Positions 1 to 6,224 of a stretch of 6,954 bases of DNA are shown here, piece after piece. Made by a program: the position numbers and the translations under genes. How positions within the stretch are numbered: the stretch's first letter is position 1; each line of letters begins with the position of its first letter. Source of the DNA: Pseudomonadota bacterium (lineage in GTDB: Bacteria > Pseudomonadota > Gammaproteobacteria > Burkholderiales > Sulfuricellaceae); NCBI GenBank assembly GCA_021783895.1, contig JAJXTJ010000065.1, positions 1 through 6,954 of the forward strand, read 5' to 3'. The notes under the pieces are model-generated. The model was not told the DNA's origin and did no database searches. It worked only from the letters and a program-made list of their open reading frames with translations.

Positions 1-213
1 CCGGTTATGACGCCAGTCGTATCGCCGGGTAGCTATGTTCGGAAGAGATAACCGCTGAAAGCATCTAAGCGGGAAACTTGCCTCAAGATGAGACTTCCCA
101 GGGACTTGATCCCTCTAAAGGTTCGTTGAAGACCACAACGTTGATAGGTCGGGTGTGGAAGCGCAGTAATGCGTTAAGCTAACCGATACTAATTGACCGT
201 GAGGCTTGATCCT
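1..213 (+). rRNA. 23S ribosomal RNA, 3' end (partial)
   Basis: This is the last part of the large-subunit rRNA, domain VI. Recognisable conserved stretches include the run near 57-77 with 'GAAAGCATCTAAGCGGGAA', 'TTGATAGGTCGGGTGTGGAAG' near 140-160, and 'AAGCGCAGTAATGCGTTAAG' with 'CTAACCGATACTAAT' and 'GACCGTGAGGCTTGATC' up to about 212. The 5' end lies outside the window. The mature 3' end was placed by analogy with E. coli, where the molecule ends about 13 bases from the start of the GAGGCTT motif, so it could be off by a few bases. A 5S gene follows in the same direction, as in a normal rrn operon. Confidence 0.96.
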
Positions 214-311
214 ATAACCTTAAGCGCAATAACAGCGATCGGCTGACAGTTGTCGGCGATCGGTTTGAAGATGCAAAACCCCAACTTTACTTCTTCCTTT
301 TTTAAGTAGTT

Positions 312-338
312 AGCTGACAGCTTTATGCTGAATGCTGA
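312..338. repeat. Heptamer-like repeat (GCTGA-type) in the 23S-5S spacer
   Basis: The spacer between 23S and 5S (about 214-352) contains AGCTGACAGCTTT at 312-324, followed by CTGAATGCTGA at 328-338. These are degenerate 7-base units built on GCTGAxx. The same two words, AGCTGACAGC (as its reverse complement) and CTGAATGCTGA, occur again in the gap between yraN and the SIS isomerase (6225-6299). A related near-palindrome, GCGATCGGCTGACA facing TGTCGGCGATCGG, lies at about 235-263. I see no tRNA or other gene in the spacer. The function is unknown. A dispersed intergenic repeat is the simplest reading, and a role in pre-rRNA folding is possible. Confidence 0.5.
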
Positions 339-352
339 TTGCCAGCCAGTTA

Positions 353-469
353 TGCTTGGCGGCCATAGCAGTTTGGACCCACCTGATCCCATCCCGAACT
401 CAGAAGTGAAACGAACGTGCGCCGATGATAGTGTGGATTACCCATGTGAAAGTAGGTCACCGCCAGGCT
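353..469 (+). rRNA. 5S ribosomal RNA
   Basis: A complete 5S rRNA gene of about 117 bases. It begins TGCTTGGCGGCCATAGCA and ends GTAGGTCACCGCCAGGCTC, and these ends pair with each other (GCTTGGCGG with CCGCCAGGC) to form helix I. The internal conserved loops CCCATCCCGAACTCAGAAGTGAAAC and CGCCGATGATAGTGTGG are present. The sequence type is that of Betaproteobacteria. It lies about 140 bases after the 23S end in the same transcription unit and is followed within 15 bases by an intrinsic terminator. The exact mature ends are estimated to within one or two bases. Confidence 0.97.
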
Positions 470-482
470 CCTTATCAGACAG

Positions 483-519
483 ACCCCCTCAGCGTAAGCT
501 GCAGGGGGTTTCGTTTTTG
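483..519 (+). terminator. Intrinsic terminator of the rRNA operon
   Basis: The arm ACCCCCTCAGC (483-493) pairs with GCTGCAGGGGGT (498-509), with one bulged base, across a GTAA loop. It is followed by TTTCGTTTTTG (509-519). This is a textbook rho-independent terminator immediately after the 5S gene and should end rRNA transcription before birA. Confidence 0.92.
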
Positions 520-550
520 TGGCGTAACATCCTGCAAGCCCTGTGCACTG

Positions 551-579
551 TTATTTTCGCCCTGCGCATGTGCTAACAT
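551..579 (+). promoter_or_regulatory. Candidate birA promoter with extended -10
   Basis: TAACAT at 574-579 is preceded by TG one base upstream (TGC-TAACAT), matching an extended -10. A weak -35 (TTATTT, 551-556) lies 17 bases before it. The site sits between the rRNA terminator and birA, where a promoter is expected. If it is real, transcription would start near 586, downstream of the ATG at 578, and the birA start would then be the GTG at 608. The -35 match is poor, so this is tentative. Confidence 0.35.
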
Positions 580-582
580 GCG
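565..582. promoter_or_regulatory. Perfect palindrome at the birA start (possible operator)
   Basis: CGCATGT (565-571) and ACATGCG (576-582) form a perfect 7-base inverted repeat around a 4-base GCTA centre. It covers both the candidate -10 and the ATG at 578. Its size and position are those of a repressor operator or a small start-masking hairpin. It does not resemble the known BirA operator (TTGTAAACC facing GGTTTACAA), so the binding factor, if any, is unknown. Confidence 0.3.
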
Positions 583-1585
583 ACCATTCCAACCAGAATC
601 TGCCGCTGTGAAACCCTTGACCTTTGCCGTGCTGCGCCTGCTTTCCGACGGAGAATTCCATTCCGGCGAGGGGATGGCGCAGCAGTTGCATGTATCCCGT
701 GCCTCCGTCTGGCAGGCGATGCGCCCCCTCGATGAGGCCGGGGTTGACCTGTTCCGGGTGCCGGGCCGCGGCTACCGGCTGCGCGAGCCTTTGCGCTGGA
801 TCGATAGGGATAAAATTAACGCTGCATTGGGCGATAAATCCGGATTTTTCGATTTGGAGGTTGCCGACTGCCTGCCCTCTACCAACAGCCGACTGCTGGA
901 GAAGGCGGTGCAGGGTGCGCCGCATGGAAGCTGTGTGGTCGCGGAGATGCAGACGGCTGGACGCGGCCGGCGCGGTCGGGAATGGTACGCCAATCTGGGA
1001 GGCAGCCTGACGTTTTCCCTGCTATGGCGTTTTAATCAGGGGGCGGGATTCCTTTCCGGCCTCAGTCTGGCGGTCGGGGTGGCACTGATGCGCGCTCTGG
1101 ACCAGGCCGGCGTTCCCGGCGCAGGCTTGAAATGGCCGAATGACGTGCTGCACCAGCATCGCAAGCTGGCGGGCATACTGATCGAACTGCAGGGCGACAT
1201 GCTGGGGCCGAGTGCCGCAGTGATCGGCATCGGCATCAACCTCAAGCTGTCAGGCAAGGTGCTGAACCGGATCGACCAAGCGGTGGTGGATCTCCATTCC
1301 ATAGGCGGGAACGTAACAGAGCGCAATTATTTGCTGTCTAATCTTCTGCGCCACTTGGCGGATGTCCTGAATGAGTTCGATGTAGGCGGGTTTTCGAGCC
1401 TGCGTGAAGAATGGTTGAGTCATCACGCTTACCATAAAAAACCAGTTCTATTGTTGTTGCCCGACGGCAGCCAGCACGAAGGACATTTGCTGGATGTGGC
1501 CGACGATGGCGCACTCCTGGTGCGTACCGCAGTTGGGAAGCAACGCTTTACCTCCGGTGAAATCAGCTTGCGCGGGGTGACATGA
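578..1585 (+). CDS. birA: Bifunctional biotin-[acetyl-CoA-carboxylase] ligase / biotin operon repressor BirA
   Basis: BirA activates biotin with ATP to biotinyl-AMP and transfers it to the lysine of the biotin carboxyl carrier protein of acetyl-CoA carboxylase in the cytoplasm. Forms with an N-terminal helix-turn-helix also repress biotin genes. With the ATG start the protein has 335 residues. A winged-helix domain covers about 11-70 (LLSDGEFHSGE, VSRASVWQAMRPL, VPGRGYRL). The ligase core follows, with GRGRRGREW at 128-136 (the biotinyl-AMP-binding loop), KWPND at 185-189 and KLAGILIEL at 196-204. A small C-terminal SH3-like domain ends near 335. An in-frame ATG at 425 lies inside the 5S gene and was rejected. 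The GTG at 608 would give 325 residues, start like E. coli BirA and fit the candidate promoter; neither start has a clear Shine-Dalgarno. The stop overlaps coaX by 4 bases, so the two are translationally coupled. Confidence 0.95.
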   Translation: MRPFQPESAAVKPLTFAVLRLLSDGEFHSGEGMAQQLHVSRASVWQAMRPLDEAGVDLFRVPGRGYRLREPLRWIDRDKINAALGDKSGFFDLEVADCLPSTNSRLLEKAVQGAPHGSCVVAEMQTAGRGRRGREWYANLGGSLTFSLLWRFNQGAGFLSGLSLAVGVALMRALDQAGVPGAGLKWPNDVLHQHRKLAGILIELQGDMLGPSAAVIGIGINLKLSGKVLNRIDQAVVDLHSIGGNVTERNYLLSNLLRHLADVLNEFDVGGFSSLREEWLSHHAYHKKPVLLLLPDGSQHEGHLLDVADDGALLVRTAVGKQRFTSGEISLRGVT

Positions 1586-2304
1586 TACTAGCGGTTGATG
1601 CCGGCAATACCCGGATTAAATGGGGATTACATGATGGGAATTCGTGGCAGGCCGAAGGCTGGATTGCAACTGCGGATGGCGCTGGACTGTGCGATGCATG
1701 GAAAGGCTTGGCCGCGTCTGAGCGGATCGTTGCATCCAACGTTGCCGGGCCATGGGTGGCCATGCAGATAGAGGAAGCCCGCCAAGGCTGGGCTGCAGAG
1801 ATTGAATGGGTCGTTGCAGTCGAAAGCCAGTGTGGCGTGCGCAACGGCTATGAAACCCCTTCGAAGTTGGGCAGTGACCGCTGGGCGGCATTGATCGCCG
1901 CGCGTGCCATTGCGCCGGAAGGTTGCGTGGTGGTCAATGCCGGGACTGCGATGACCGTGGATGCACTGACCGCCGATGGCATGTTTTTAGGGGGGATGGT
2001 CACCCCCGGGCTGGCTACCATGCTGCGCTCGCTGGCTGAAAGCACTGCTGCCATCGAAAGGGGGGGCGGTCATTACCGGGATTTCCCCCAAAATACGCCT
2101 GATGCGGTATACAGTGGCGCACTGTCCGCCATGGTGGGGGCGGTCTGGCACATGAATGCCTTGCTCGCCGGCAAAATCAGGCGGGCGCCGACCTGTTTGC
2201 TGAGCGGCGGCGATGCTCAATTGCTGCTGCCGCTACTGTCCGGCAAGACGAGGATGGTGGATAATCTGGTGCTGGACGGGCTGATCAGGATCGCATTGGT
2301 ATGA
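1582..2304 (+). CDS. coaX: Type III pantothenate kinase CoaX
   Basis: CoaX phosphorylates pantothenate with ATP to 4'-phosphopantothenate, the first committed step of coenzyme A synthesis, and needs a monovalent cation. Its 240 residues fit the family. The ASKHA-fold phosphate-binding motif DAGNTRIKWG is at 6-15, with the conserved Asp6. The pantothenate-site motif PSKLGSDRW is at 93-101, and the second phosphate motif NAGTAMTVD is at 119-127, followed by GGMVTPGL at 137-144. The family is feedback-resistant to CoA, unlike CoaA. The ATG start lies in the ATGA overlap with the birA stop and is preceded by GGGG five bases upstream. The coaX stop overlaps the SPOR gene in the same way. BirA-CoaX adjacency is common in Betaproteobacteria, where the Bordetella homologue is known as Baf. 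Confidence 0.95.
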   Translation: MILAVDAGNTRIKWGLHDGNSWQAEGWIATADGAGLCDAWKGLAASERIVASNVAGPWVAMQIEEARQGWAAEIEWVVAVESQCGVRNGYETPSKLGSDRWAALIAARAIAPEGCVVVNAGTAMTVDALTADGMFLGGMVTPGLATMLRSLAESTAAIERGGGHYRDFPQNTPDAVYSGALSAMVGAVWHMNALLAGKIRRAPTCLLSGGDAQLLLPLLSGKTRMVDNLVLDGLIRIALV

Positions 2305-2996
2305 AGTGGATATTTGCAATACTGCTGGTTATCAATATTTTGTTTTTTACCATGATGCAGCTCGGCACCAGCCAAGGCAGGGAGTCCATGCGTGGCCACG
2401 AGCCGGTCAAGGCAGAAAAAATCAAGCTATTGGCAGAGCCCCGGAAAGCGCCTGAACCGGCTCTGGCTATGTCGGAGCCACCGGTAAATAGCACACCCGT
2501 CGAAGCCAAACCAGAAATTTGCCTTGAATGGGGCCAATTTTCTGGCGACACGCTGAAGCGTGCGGCTCAAGCGCTGGAGAAGCTGCAACTGGGTGAGAAA
2601 CTTATCCAGCGCAAAGCGGGGAAATCCGGGGGCTACTGGGTTTACGTCACGCCGCGCAAGACGCTGCAGGAAGCGCAAAAAAAGGTGGATGAACTTAAAC
2701 AGCGGGGGGTGCAGGAAAGCTACGTTGTCCGTGAGCCATCGACGATGCAGTATGCGATTTCCCTGGGTATTTTTTCCACCGCCGAGGCAGCTGCCAAATA
2801 CCTCGATCAGTTGCGCGAGAAAGGTGTGAAATCAGCCGTTTCCGGTCCGCGCATCCAGGAAATCGGCGCTACTGTATTTCAGATCAAGGATAGCGGCGAG
2901 TCCATGACCGCGCAGCTGACAAAATTGAAACAGGGTTTTCCCGGAAGCGAGTTGAAGGCCGTAGAGTGCCGCAAACCGGCCAAGGAGGGGCAATGA
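2301..2996 (+). CDS. SPOR-domain protein, membrane anchored
   Basis: A 231-residue protein with one N-terminal membrane segment (about 3-22, KWIFAILLVINILFFTMM) lacking a lipobox or a clear cleavage site, so it is probably an inner-membrane protein with a periplasmic body. A proline- and alanine-rich linker (about 30-72) leads to a SPOR domain at about 75-185. That domain has two related units: one with YWVYVTPRKTLQEA (112-125) and one with QYAISLGIFSTAEAA (150-164). SPOR domains bind glycan strands of peptidoglycan stripped of peptides, mostly at division sites, so a role in cell-wall or division biology is inferred. The specific function is unknown. The start is in an ATGA overlap with coaX, with AGGA ten bases upstream. 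Similar SPOR genes follow coaX in other Betaproteobacteria. Confidence 0.85.
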   Translation: MKWIFAILLVINILFFTMMQLGTSQGRESMRGHEPVKAEKIKLLAEPRKAPEPALAMSEPPVNSTPVEAKPEICLEWGQFSGDTLKRAAQALEKLQLGEKLIQRKAGKSGGYWVYVTPRKTLQEAQKKVDELKQRGVQESYVVREPSTMQYAISLGIFSTAEAAAKYLDQLREKGVKSAVSGPRIQEIGATVFQIKDSGESMTAQLTKLKQGFPGSELKAVECRKPAKEGQ

Positions 2997-3064
2997 TCAG
3001 GAAGGCGCTGATGGGGGGCTGGCTCAGTGATGCTTTGATCAGGGAAACAACTTGCCGGGATTGA
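2993..3064 (+). other. Short ORF with strong ribosome-binding site; possible remnant of a lost operon gene
   Basis: An ATG overlapping the SPOR stop (ATGA, the same arrangement as the two preceding junctions) is preceded by AAGGAGGGG, a near-perfect Shine-Dalgarno six to seven bases upstream. It opens only 23 codons ([20 protein letters not shown], then CRD) before a TGA, and its end overlaps the 3' end of the opposing oxidase gene. I do not recognise the peptide. Either it is the preserved 5' end of a gene whose remainder was lost when the convergent operon was joined here, or it is a tiny real ORF. Coding status is uncertain. Confidence 0.3.
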
Positions 3065-4409
3065 GTATCCCGTTGGGGTCGAATACCTGCTTGATCTGTT
3101 TCATCAGCGCCATGGTGGGCGCGTCAATCTCGCGCCCCACATAGGCGCGCTTTTCGCGGCCCACGCCATGCTCCCCTGAAAGCGTGCCGCCGAGCTTCAA
3201 TACCAAGTCAAAAACCTCGTCCAGGCAGGCTTCTCCTCGCCGCATTTCATCGGGATCGTCCGGGTTGATCAGCAGGTTGACGTGGATGTTGCCGTTGCCG
3301 GCATGGCCAAAATTTACGTTGGCCACGCGGTATTTCCGGCTCAACTCTTCCAGCTCGTGCAGCAGCTCAGGCAGTCTTGAAACCAGTACGACGATGTCCT
3401 CGTTGATTTTCTTCGGGGCAATGTCGCGCAGTAATGGTGAAAGCGCCTTGCGCACCGCCCACAGTCCGGCGGGATCGGCGGTGGCTTCCACCGAAATCAG
3501 GCCGTCGTTGCTGCAGGCCAGATGGACAGCCTCAGCGCTGTCGGCAATTTCCGCAGTTCCTCCATCCACCTCGATTATCAGCATGGCGCGCGAGTTTTCC
3601 GGCAGCAGGCCGGGGTGACGACCGCGGATCAGGTCGAGCGCTGCGCTGTCGAGAAATTCCAGCGCGCTGGGGATATGCGGTTGCGCCATGATCGCGGCGA
3701 TCGCCTTGGCACAGTGGGTGATATCGGCATAATGTGCGGTGATGCCGCCCACCGATTGCGGCAGCGGGGTGAGCTTGAGGGTGGCCTCGGTAATCACGGC
3801 AAGTGTACCTTCCGAACCGATGATCAGGCGCGTCAGATCGTAGCCGACCACGCCCTTGGTGGTGGAGCAGCCGGTCTTGATGATTTCGCCGCTGCCGGTC
3901 ACCGCCTTCAGCCCCAGCACATGGTCGCGGGTGACCCCGTATTTGACCGCATGGGGGCCGGCGGCGCAGGTGGCGAGGTTGCCGCCGATGCTGCAATAAG
4001 CGCTGCTGGAAGGATCTGGCGGCCAGAAAAAGCCGTGTTGTTTTGCCGCTTCCTGGATTTCCTGGTTGAGCACGCCGGGCTCTGCGACGATCACCCGGTT
4101 GGAGGGGGCGACGTGAATGATGTTGCGCATGCGCTCCAGCGACAATACCAGCCCGCCGCATTCGGGAGTGCTGCCGCCGGCGGTGCCGGTGCCCCTGCCG
4201 CGCGGCGTGACCGGCACGCCGCATTGATTGCAAAGCAGGATGATGTCCCGCACCAGCTCGGCGGTGAGCGCAAATGCAACCGCATCGGGCGGGAATATCT
4301 TGCGGCTGTTGTCGTAGGCGTAGGCATAACAGTCCACCGGATCGGTGAAGAGATTGTCCTGGCCAACGATGGCTTGAAGCCGGTTGATGAAATCGGCTGG
4401 GAGGGTCAA
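3039..4409 (-). CDS. FAD-linked oxidase, GlcD / D-lactate dehydrogenase family
   Basis: A 456-residue flavoprotein of the VAO/PCMH type that oxidises a 2-hydroxy acid (glycolate, D-lactate or a relative). The N-terminal FAD-binding domain (about 38-217) shows [11 protein letters not shown] at 69-79, [13 protein letters not shown] at 132-144, [12 protein letters not shown] at 184-195 and [11 protein letters not shown] at 198-208. The C-terminal substrate domain shows the metal-ligand signatures GHAGNGNIH at 368-376 and [10 protein letters not shown] at 411-420, and it ends with the family's NPGKLFP. The start is TTG in a 4-base TTGA overlap with the rfaE2 stop, with AGGA ten bases upstream. 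Coupling to rfaE2 and homology beginning near residue 5 support this choice. No glcE or glcF partner is beside it, so glycolate oxidase cannot be assumed. The substrate is not decidable from sequence alone. Confidence 0.9.
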   Translation of the reverse strand: MTLPADFINRLQAIVGQDNLFTDPVDCYAYAYDNSRKIFPPDAVAFALTAELVRDIILLCNQCGVPVTPRGRGTGTAGGSTPECGGLVLSLERMRNIIHVAPSNRVIVAEPGVLNQEIQEAAKQHGFFWPPDPSSSAYCSIGGNLATCAAGPHAVKYGVTRDHVLGLKAVTGSGEIIKTGCSTTKGVVGYDLTRLIIGSEGTLAVITEATLKLTPLPQSVGGITAHYADITHCAKAIAAIMAQPHIPSALEFLDSAALDLIRGRHPGLLPENSRAMLIIEVDGGTAEIADSAEAVHLACSNDGLISVEATADPAGLWAVRKALSPLLRDIAPKKINEDIVVLVSRLPELLHELEELSRKYRVANVNFGHAGNGNIHVNLLINPDDPDEMRRGEACLDEVFDLVLKLGGTLSGEHGVGREKRAYVGREIDAPTMALMKQIKQVFDPNGILNPGKLFP

Positions 4410-4897
4410 AGACTGCGGATCCTGGCCAGGGTCGCGGTGGTGGAGCGCTGATGCAGGAACGGAATCGAATGGACTGCCCCGCCCCAGCCTTGCACTTCCC
4501 GTGCGCCGACGATGTCGGTTATGGCCCAGTCGCCGCCTTTTACCAGCACATCCGGCTTGCAGGCAAGAATCAGGTTGAGCGGCGTGTCCTCATCGAAACC
4601 GATGACCAGGCTGACGCTTTCCAGTGCCGCCAGCACCGTCATGCGGTCATCCTGATTGTTGATCGGACGTTCGTCGCCTTTACCCAGACGCTTCACCGAA
4701 GCATCGGAGTTGACACCGACAATCAGGCTGGCGCCCAGCGCCCGCGCCTGCGCCAGATAGGTGACATGGCCGCGGTGAAGAATGTCGAAACAGCCGTTGG
4801 TGAACACTCGCGGGCGCGGCAGCATGGCAATGTGCTCAGCCAAATTGCTGGGTGTGCAAATCTTGTTCTCAAACAGCGGTGCAGCGAAAGAGATCAT
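4406..4897 (-). CDS. rfaE2: D-glycero-beta-D-manno-heptose 1-phosphate adenylyltransferase
   Basis: It transfers AMP from ATP to heptose 1-phosphate, giving ADP-D-glycero-beta-D-manno-heptose, the precursor of LPS inner-core heptose. The 163 residues match the stand-alone RfaE2/HldC type, equivalent to the C-terminal half of E. coli HldE without the kinase domain. The nucleotidyltransferase motif [12 protein letters not shown] is at 33-44, with the catalytic HxGH at 41-44. [19 protein letters not shown] follows at 61-79, then [11 protein letters not shown] (about 113-123) and the C-terminal [10 protein letters not shown]. The ATG shares one base with the stop of the BON lipoprotein gene (TGATG), so it is translationally coupled. 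A SIS-domain heptose isomerase two genes upstream supports the pathway assignment. The kinase (hldA), gmhB and hldD are not in the window. Confidence 0.95.
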   Translation of the reverse strand: MISFAAPLFENKICTPSNLAEHIAMLPRPRVFTNGCFDILHRGHVTYLAQARALGASLIVGVNSDASVKRLGKGDERPINNQDDRMTVLAALESVSLVIGFDEDTPLNLILACKPDVLVKGGDWAITDIVGAREVQGWGGAVHSIPFLHQRSTTATLARIRSL

Positions 4898-5466
4898 CAG
4901 TCGATGTATTCGAACAGCTTGACCACCGTATGCACGCCATCGGTGGTGCGGGCGATGTCCACGGCATTGCCCGCTTCCTTGTGGCTCACCATGCCGAGCA
5001 GATAGACCACGCTGTTCTCCGTCACAACTTTGACATAATTGGTCTGGAATTTCCCTATGTCCACAAAGCGTACCTTGACCTTGGAGGTCAGGTAGGTGTC
5101 GTTGCTGCGGGAGGCGTAGGAGCTGTTGTAGGTAACGGCGAGTTCGTTGATGACGTTGCTGACATTGGGAACACCACGGACGATTTTTTCCGCTTCCTGC
5201 TTGGCGGCATCGGTCGGAACCTCGCCGGTCAGCAGGACGGTACGGTTGTAGCTGGTGACGTTAATGTGAACCGTGTCCTTGAATTTTTCGTCAAGGCGGT
5301 TGGAGGCTTTCAGCTCAATACCCTGATCCTCGATGAAAGTGCCGGCAGTGCGGCGATCCTCGGCCATCAGAACACCCGTTCCCGCGCCGGTTGCAACGAT
5401 CGGGAAGCATCCTTGCAGGTTGATGACGGAAAAAGCCATGACAATCAGATAGACATAACGAGCCAT
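4897..5466 (-). CDS. dolP: Dual-BON-domain outer-membrane lipoprotein, DolP/YraP type
   Basis: A 189-residue lipoprotein. Residues 1-19 form a signal peptide with lipobox LQGC and lipidated Cys20. The next residue is Phe, not Asp, which favours sorting to the outer membrane. A DRRTAGT motif at 38-44 precedes the first BON domain (about 45-113, with VLLTGEVP at 77-84). The second BON domain covers about 122-189 (NDTYLTSKV at 122-130, [16 protein letters not shown] at 145-160). The order and motifs match E. coli DolP (YraP), which binds anionic phospholipid and supports outer-membrane integrity and BAM function. Its place after a YraO-like gene agrees. The reading frame stays open upstream to an ATG at 5619, through a repeat. 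I chose 5466 because it puts the signal peptide at the N terminus, although it lacks a good Shine-Dalgarno. Confidence 0.88.
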   Translation of the reverse strand: MARYVYLIVMAFSVINLQGCFPIVATGAGTGVLMAEDRRTAGTFIEDQGIELKASNRLDEKFKDTVHINVTSYNRTVLLTGEVPTDAAKQEAEKIVRGVPNVSNVINELAVTYNSSYASRSNDTYLTSKVKVRFVDIGKFQTNYVKVVTENSVVYLLGMVSHKEAGNAVDIARTTDGVHTVVKLFEYID

Positions 5467-5486
5467 ACTACGGGTAATCTGGCTAG

Positions 5487-5589
5487 CTCCCCTCTCCCCA
5501 ACCCTCTCCCTGCACCCGCAAGGAGTGTCCCCGCCGAGAGCGGCAGCAAAGCTGCTCGCTCTGGCGAGACGGGAGAGGGGGATAGGGTT
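5487..5589. repeat. CT-rich palindromic intergenic repeat (REP-like)
   Basis: The outer arms are CTCCCCTCTCCCCAACCCTC (from 5487) and, inverted, GGGAGAGGGGGATAGGG (5571-5587). The centre is a hairpin: GCCGAGAGCGGCAGC (5533-5547) pairs with GCTGCTCGCTCTGGC (5551-5565), with one bulge on each arm, around an AAA loop. CCCTCTCCC...GGGAGAGGG palindromes of this kind are widespread as dispersed repeats in proteobacterial genomes. There is no T-run, so it is not a standard terminator. It separates the isomerase gene from the dolP start and stays open in the dolP reading frame. Confidence 0.6.
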
Positions 5590-5619
5590 CACCTTCGGTG
5601 TGTTTTCATGGTTTGGCAT

Positions 5620-6210
5620 TTATTCAACTCCCAGTAAAAGACAATCAACGGCATCGCACAGGCAGTGGATGGCTGTAATATGGATTTCCTGCGTGTGCGC
5701 GGTGCGGTCGCCCGGCGCACACAGGTGGATGTCGCCCGGCATCAGGATTTCGGCCATCTGGCCGCCGCCCCTGCCGGTCAGTGCGATCACGTTCATGCCG
5801 CGATCATGGGCTGCGTTTGCCGCCTGAATCACATTACGGGAATTGCCGCTGGTGGAAATGGCGAGCAGCAGGTCGCCGGAGTGCCCCAGGGCGCGTACCT
5901 GCTTGGAGAAAATTTGGTCGAAATCATAGTCGTTAGCGATCGAGGTGAGGGTTGAAGCGTCGGTGGTCAGCGCGATTGCGGCGAGCCCTGGGCGCTCCAT
6001 CTCGAAGCGGTTGAGCATTTCCGCGGAAAAGTGCTGGGCGTCAGCCGCCGAGCCGCCATTGCCGCAGGCAAGAATTTTGCCATCGGCCAGCAGGCATTGC
6101 ACAATGCGCTCCGCCGCATCGGCAATCGGGGCCGCGAGGAGGTCCACCGCCTGCAACTTGAGATGGGCGCTCTCGGTAAAGTGGTGGCTGATTCGGCTGA
6201 TGAGATCCAT
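5620..6210 (-). CDS. gmhA: SIS-domain phosphoheptose isomerase, GmhA/DiaA family
   Basis: A 196-residue cytoplasmic SIS-domain protein. GmhA converts sedoheptulose 7-phosphate to D-glycero-D-manno-heptose 7-phosphate, the first step of ADP-heptose synthesis. DiaA, its paralogue in E. coli, binds DnaA and promotes replication initiation. Overall wording ([15 protein letters not shown] at 67-81, [18 protein letters not shown] at 103-120, CLCDAVD at 183-189) and position between yraN and dolP follow DiaA (YraO). However, the catalytic residues of E. coli GmhA are kept: Ser54 in CGNGGS (its Ser55), Glu64 (its Glu65), Gln174 (its Gln172) and His182 (its His180). DiaA has lost the Glu and the final His. 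With rfaE2 in the same operon, true isomerase activity is likely, and a second DnaA role is possible. The ATG start has no clear Shine-Dalgarno. Confidence 0.88.
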   Translation of the reverse strand: MDLISRISHHFTESAHLKLQAVDLLAAPIADAAERIVQCLLADGKILACGNGGSAADAQHFSAEMLNRFEMERPGLAAIALTTDASTLTSIANDYDFDQIFSKQVRALGHSGDLLLAISTSGNSRNVIQAANAAHDRGMNVIALTGRGGGQMAEILMPGDIHLCAPGDRTAHTQEIHITAIHCLCDAVDCLLLGVE

Positions 6211-6224
6211 GTTTGTTAGTCGTT

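Noticed and set aside
425..577. Upstream in-frame ATG at 425 that would add 51 residues to BirA
   Set aside because: It lies inside the 5S rRNA gene and its frame crosses the rRNA terminator. The extra residues have no family match, and homology to BirA starts after 578.
3532..4233. Second minus-strand open frame, very rich in Arg
   Set aside because: It is the same strand but a shifted frame of the oxidase gene. Arg-, His- and Gln-rich composition is typical of an out-of-frame reading of GC-rich coding sequence.
3522..4451. Long open frame on the + strand (309 codons)
   Set aside because: It is an antisense shadow of the FAD oxidase gene, which has full family motifs on the - strand. The + strand translation is rich in Gly, Ala and Val with no recognisable domain.
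4852..5637. Open + strand frame opposite the BON lipoprotein
   Set aside because: Antisense to a gene with a clear lipobox and two BON domains; it has no motifs of its own.
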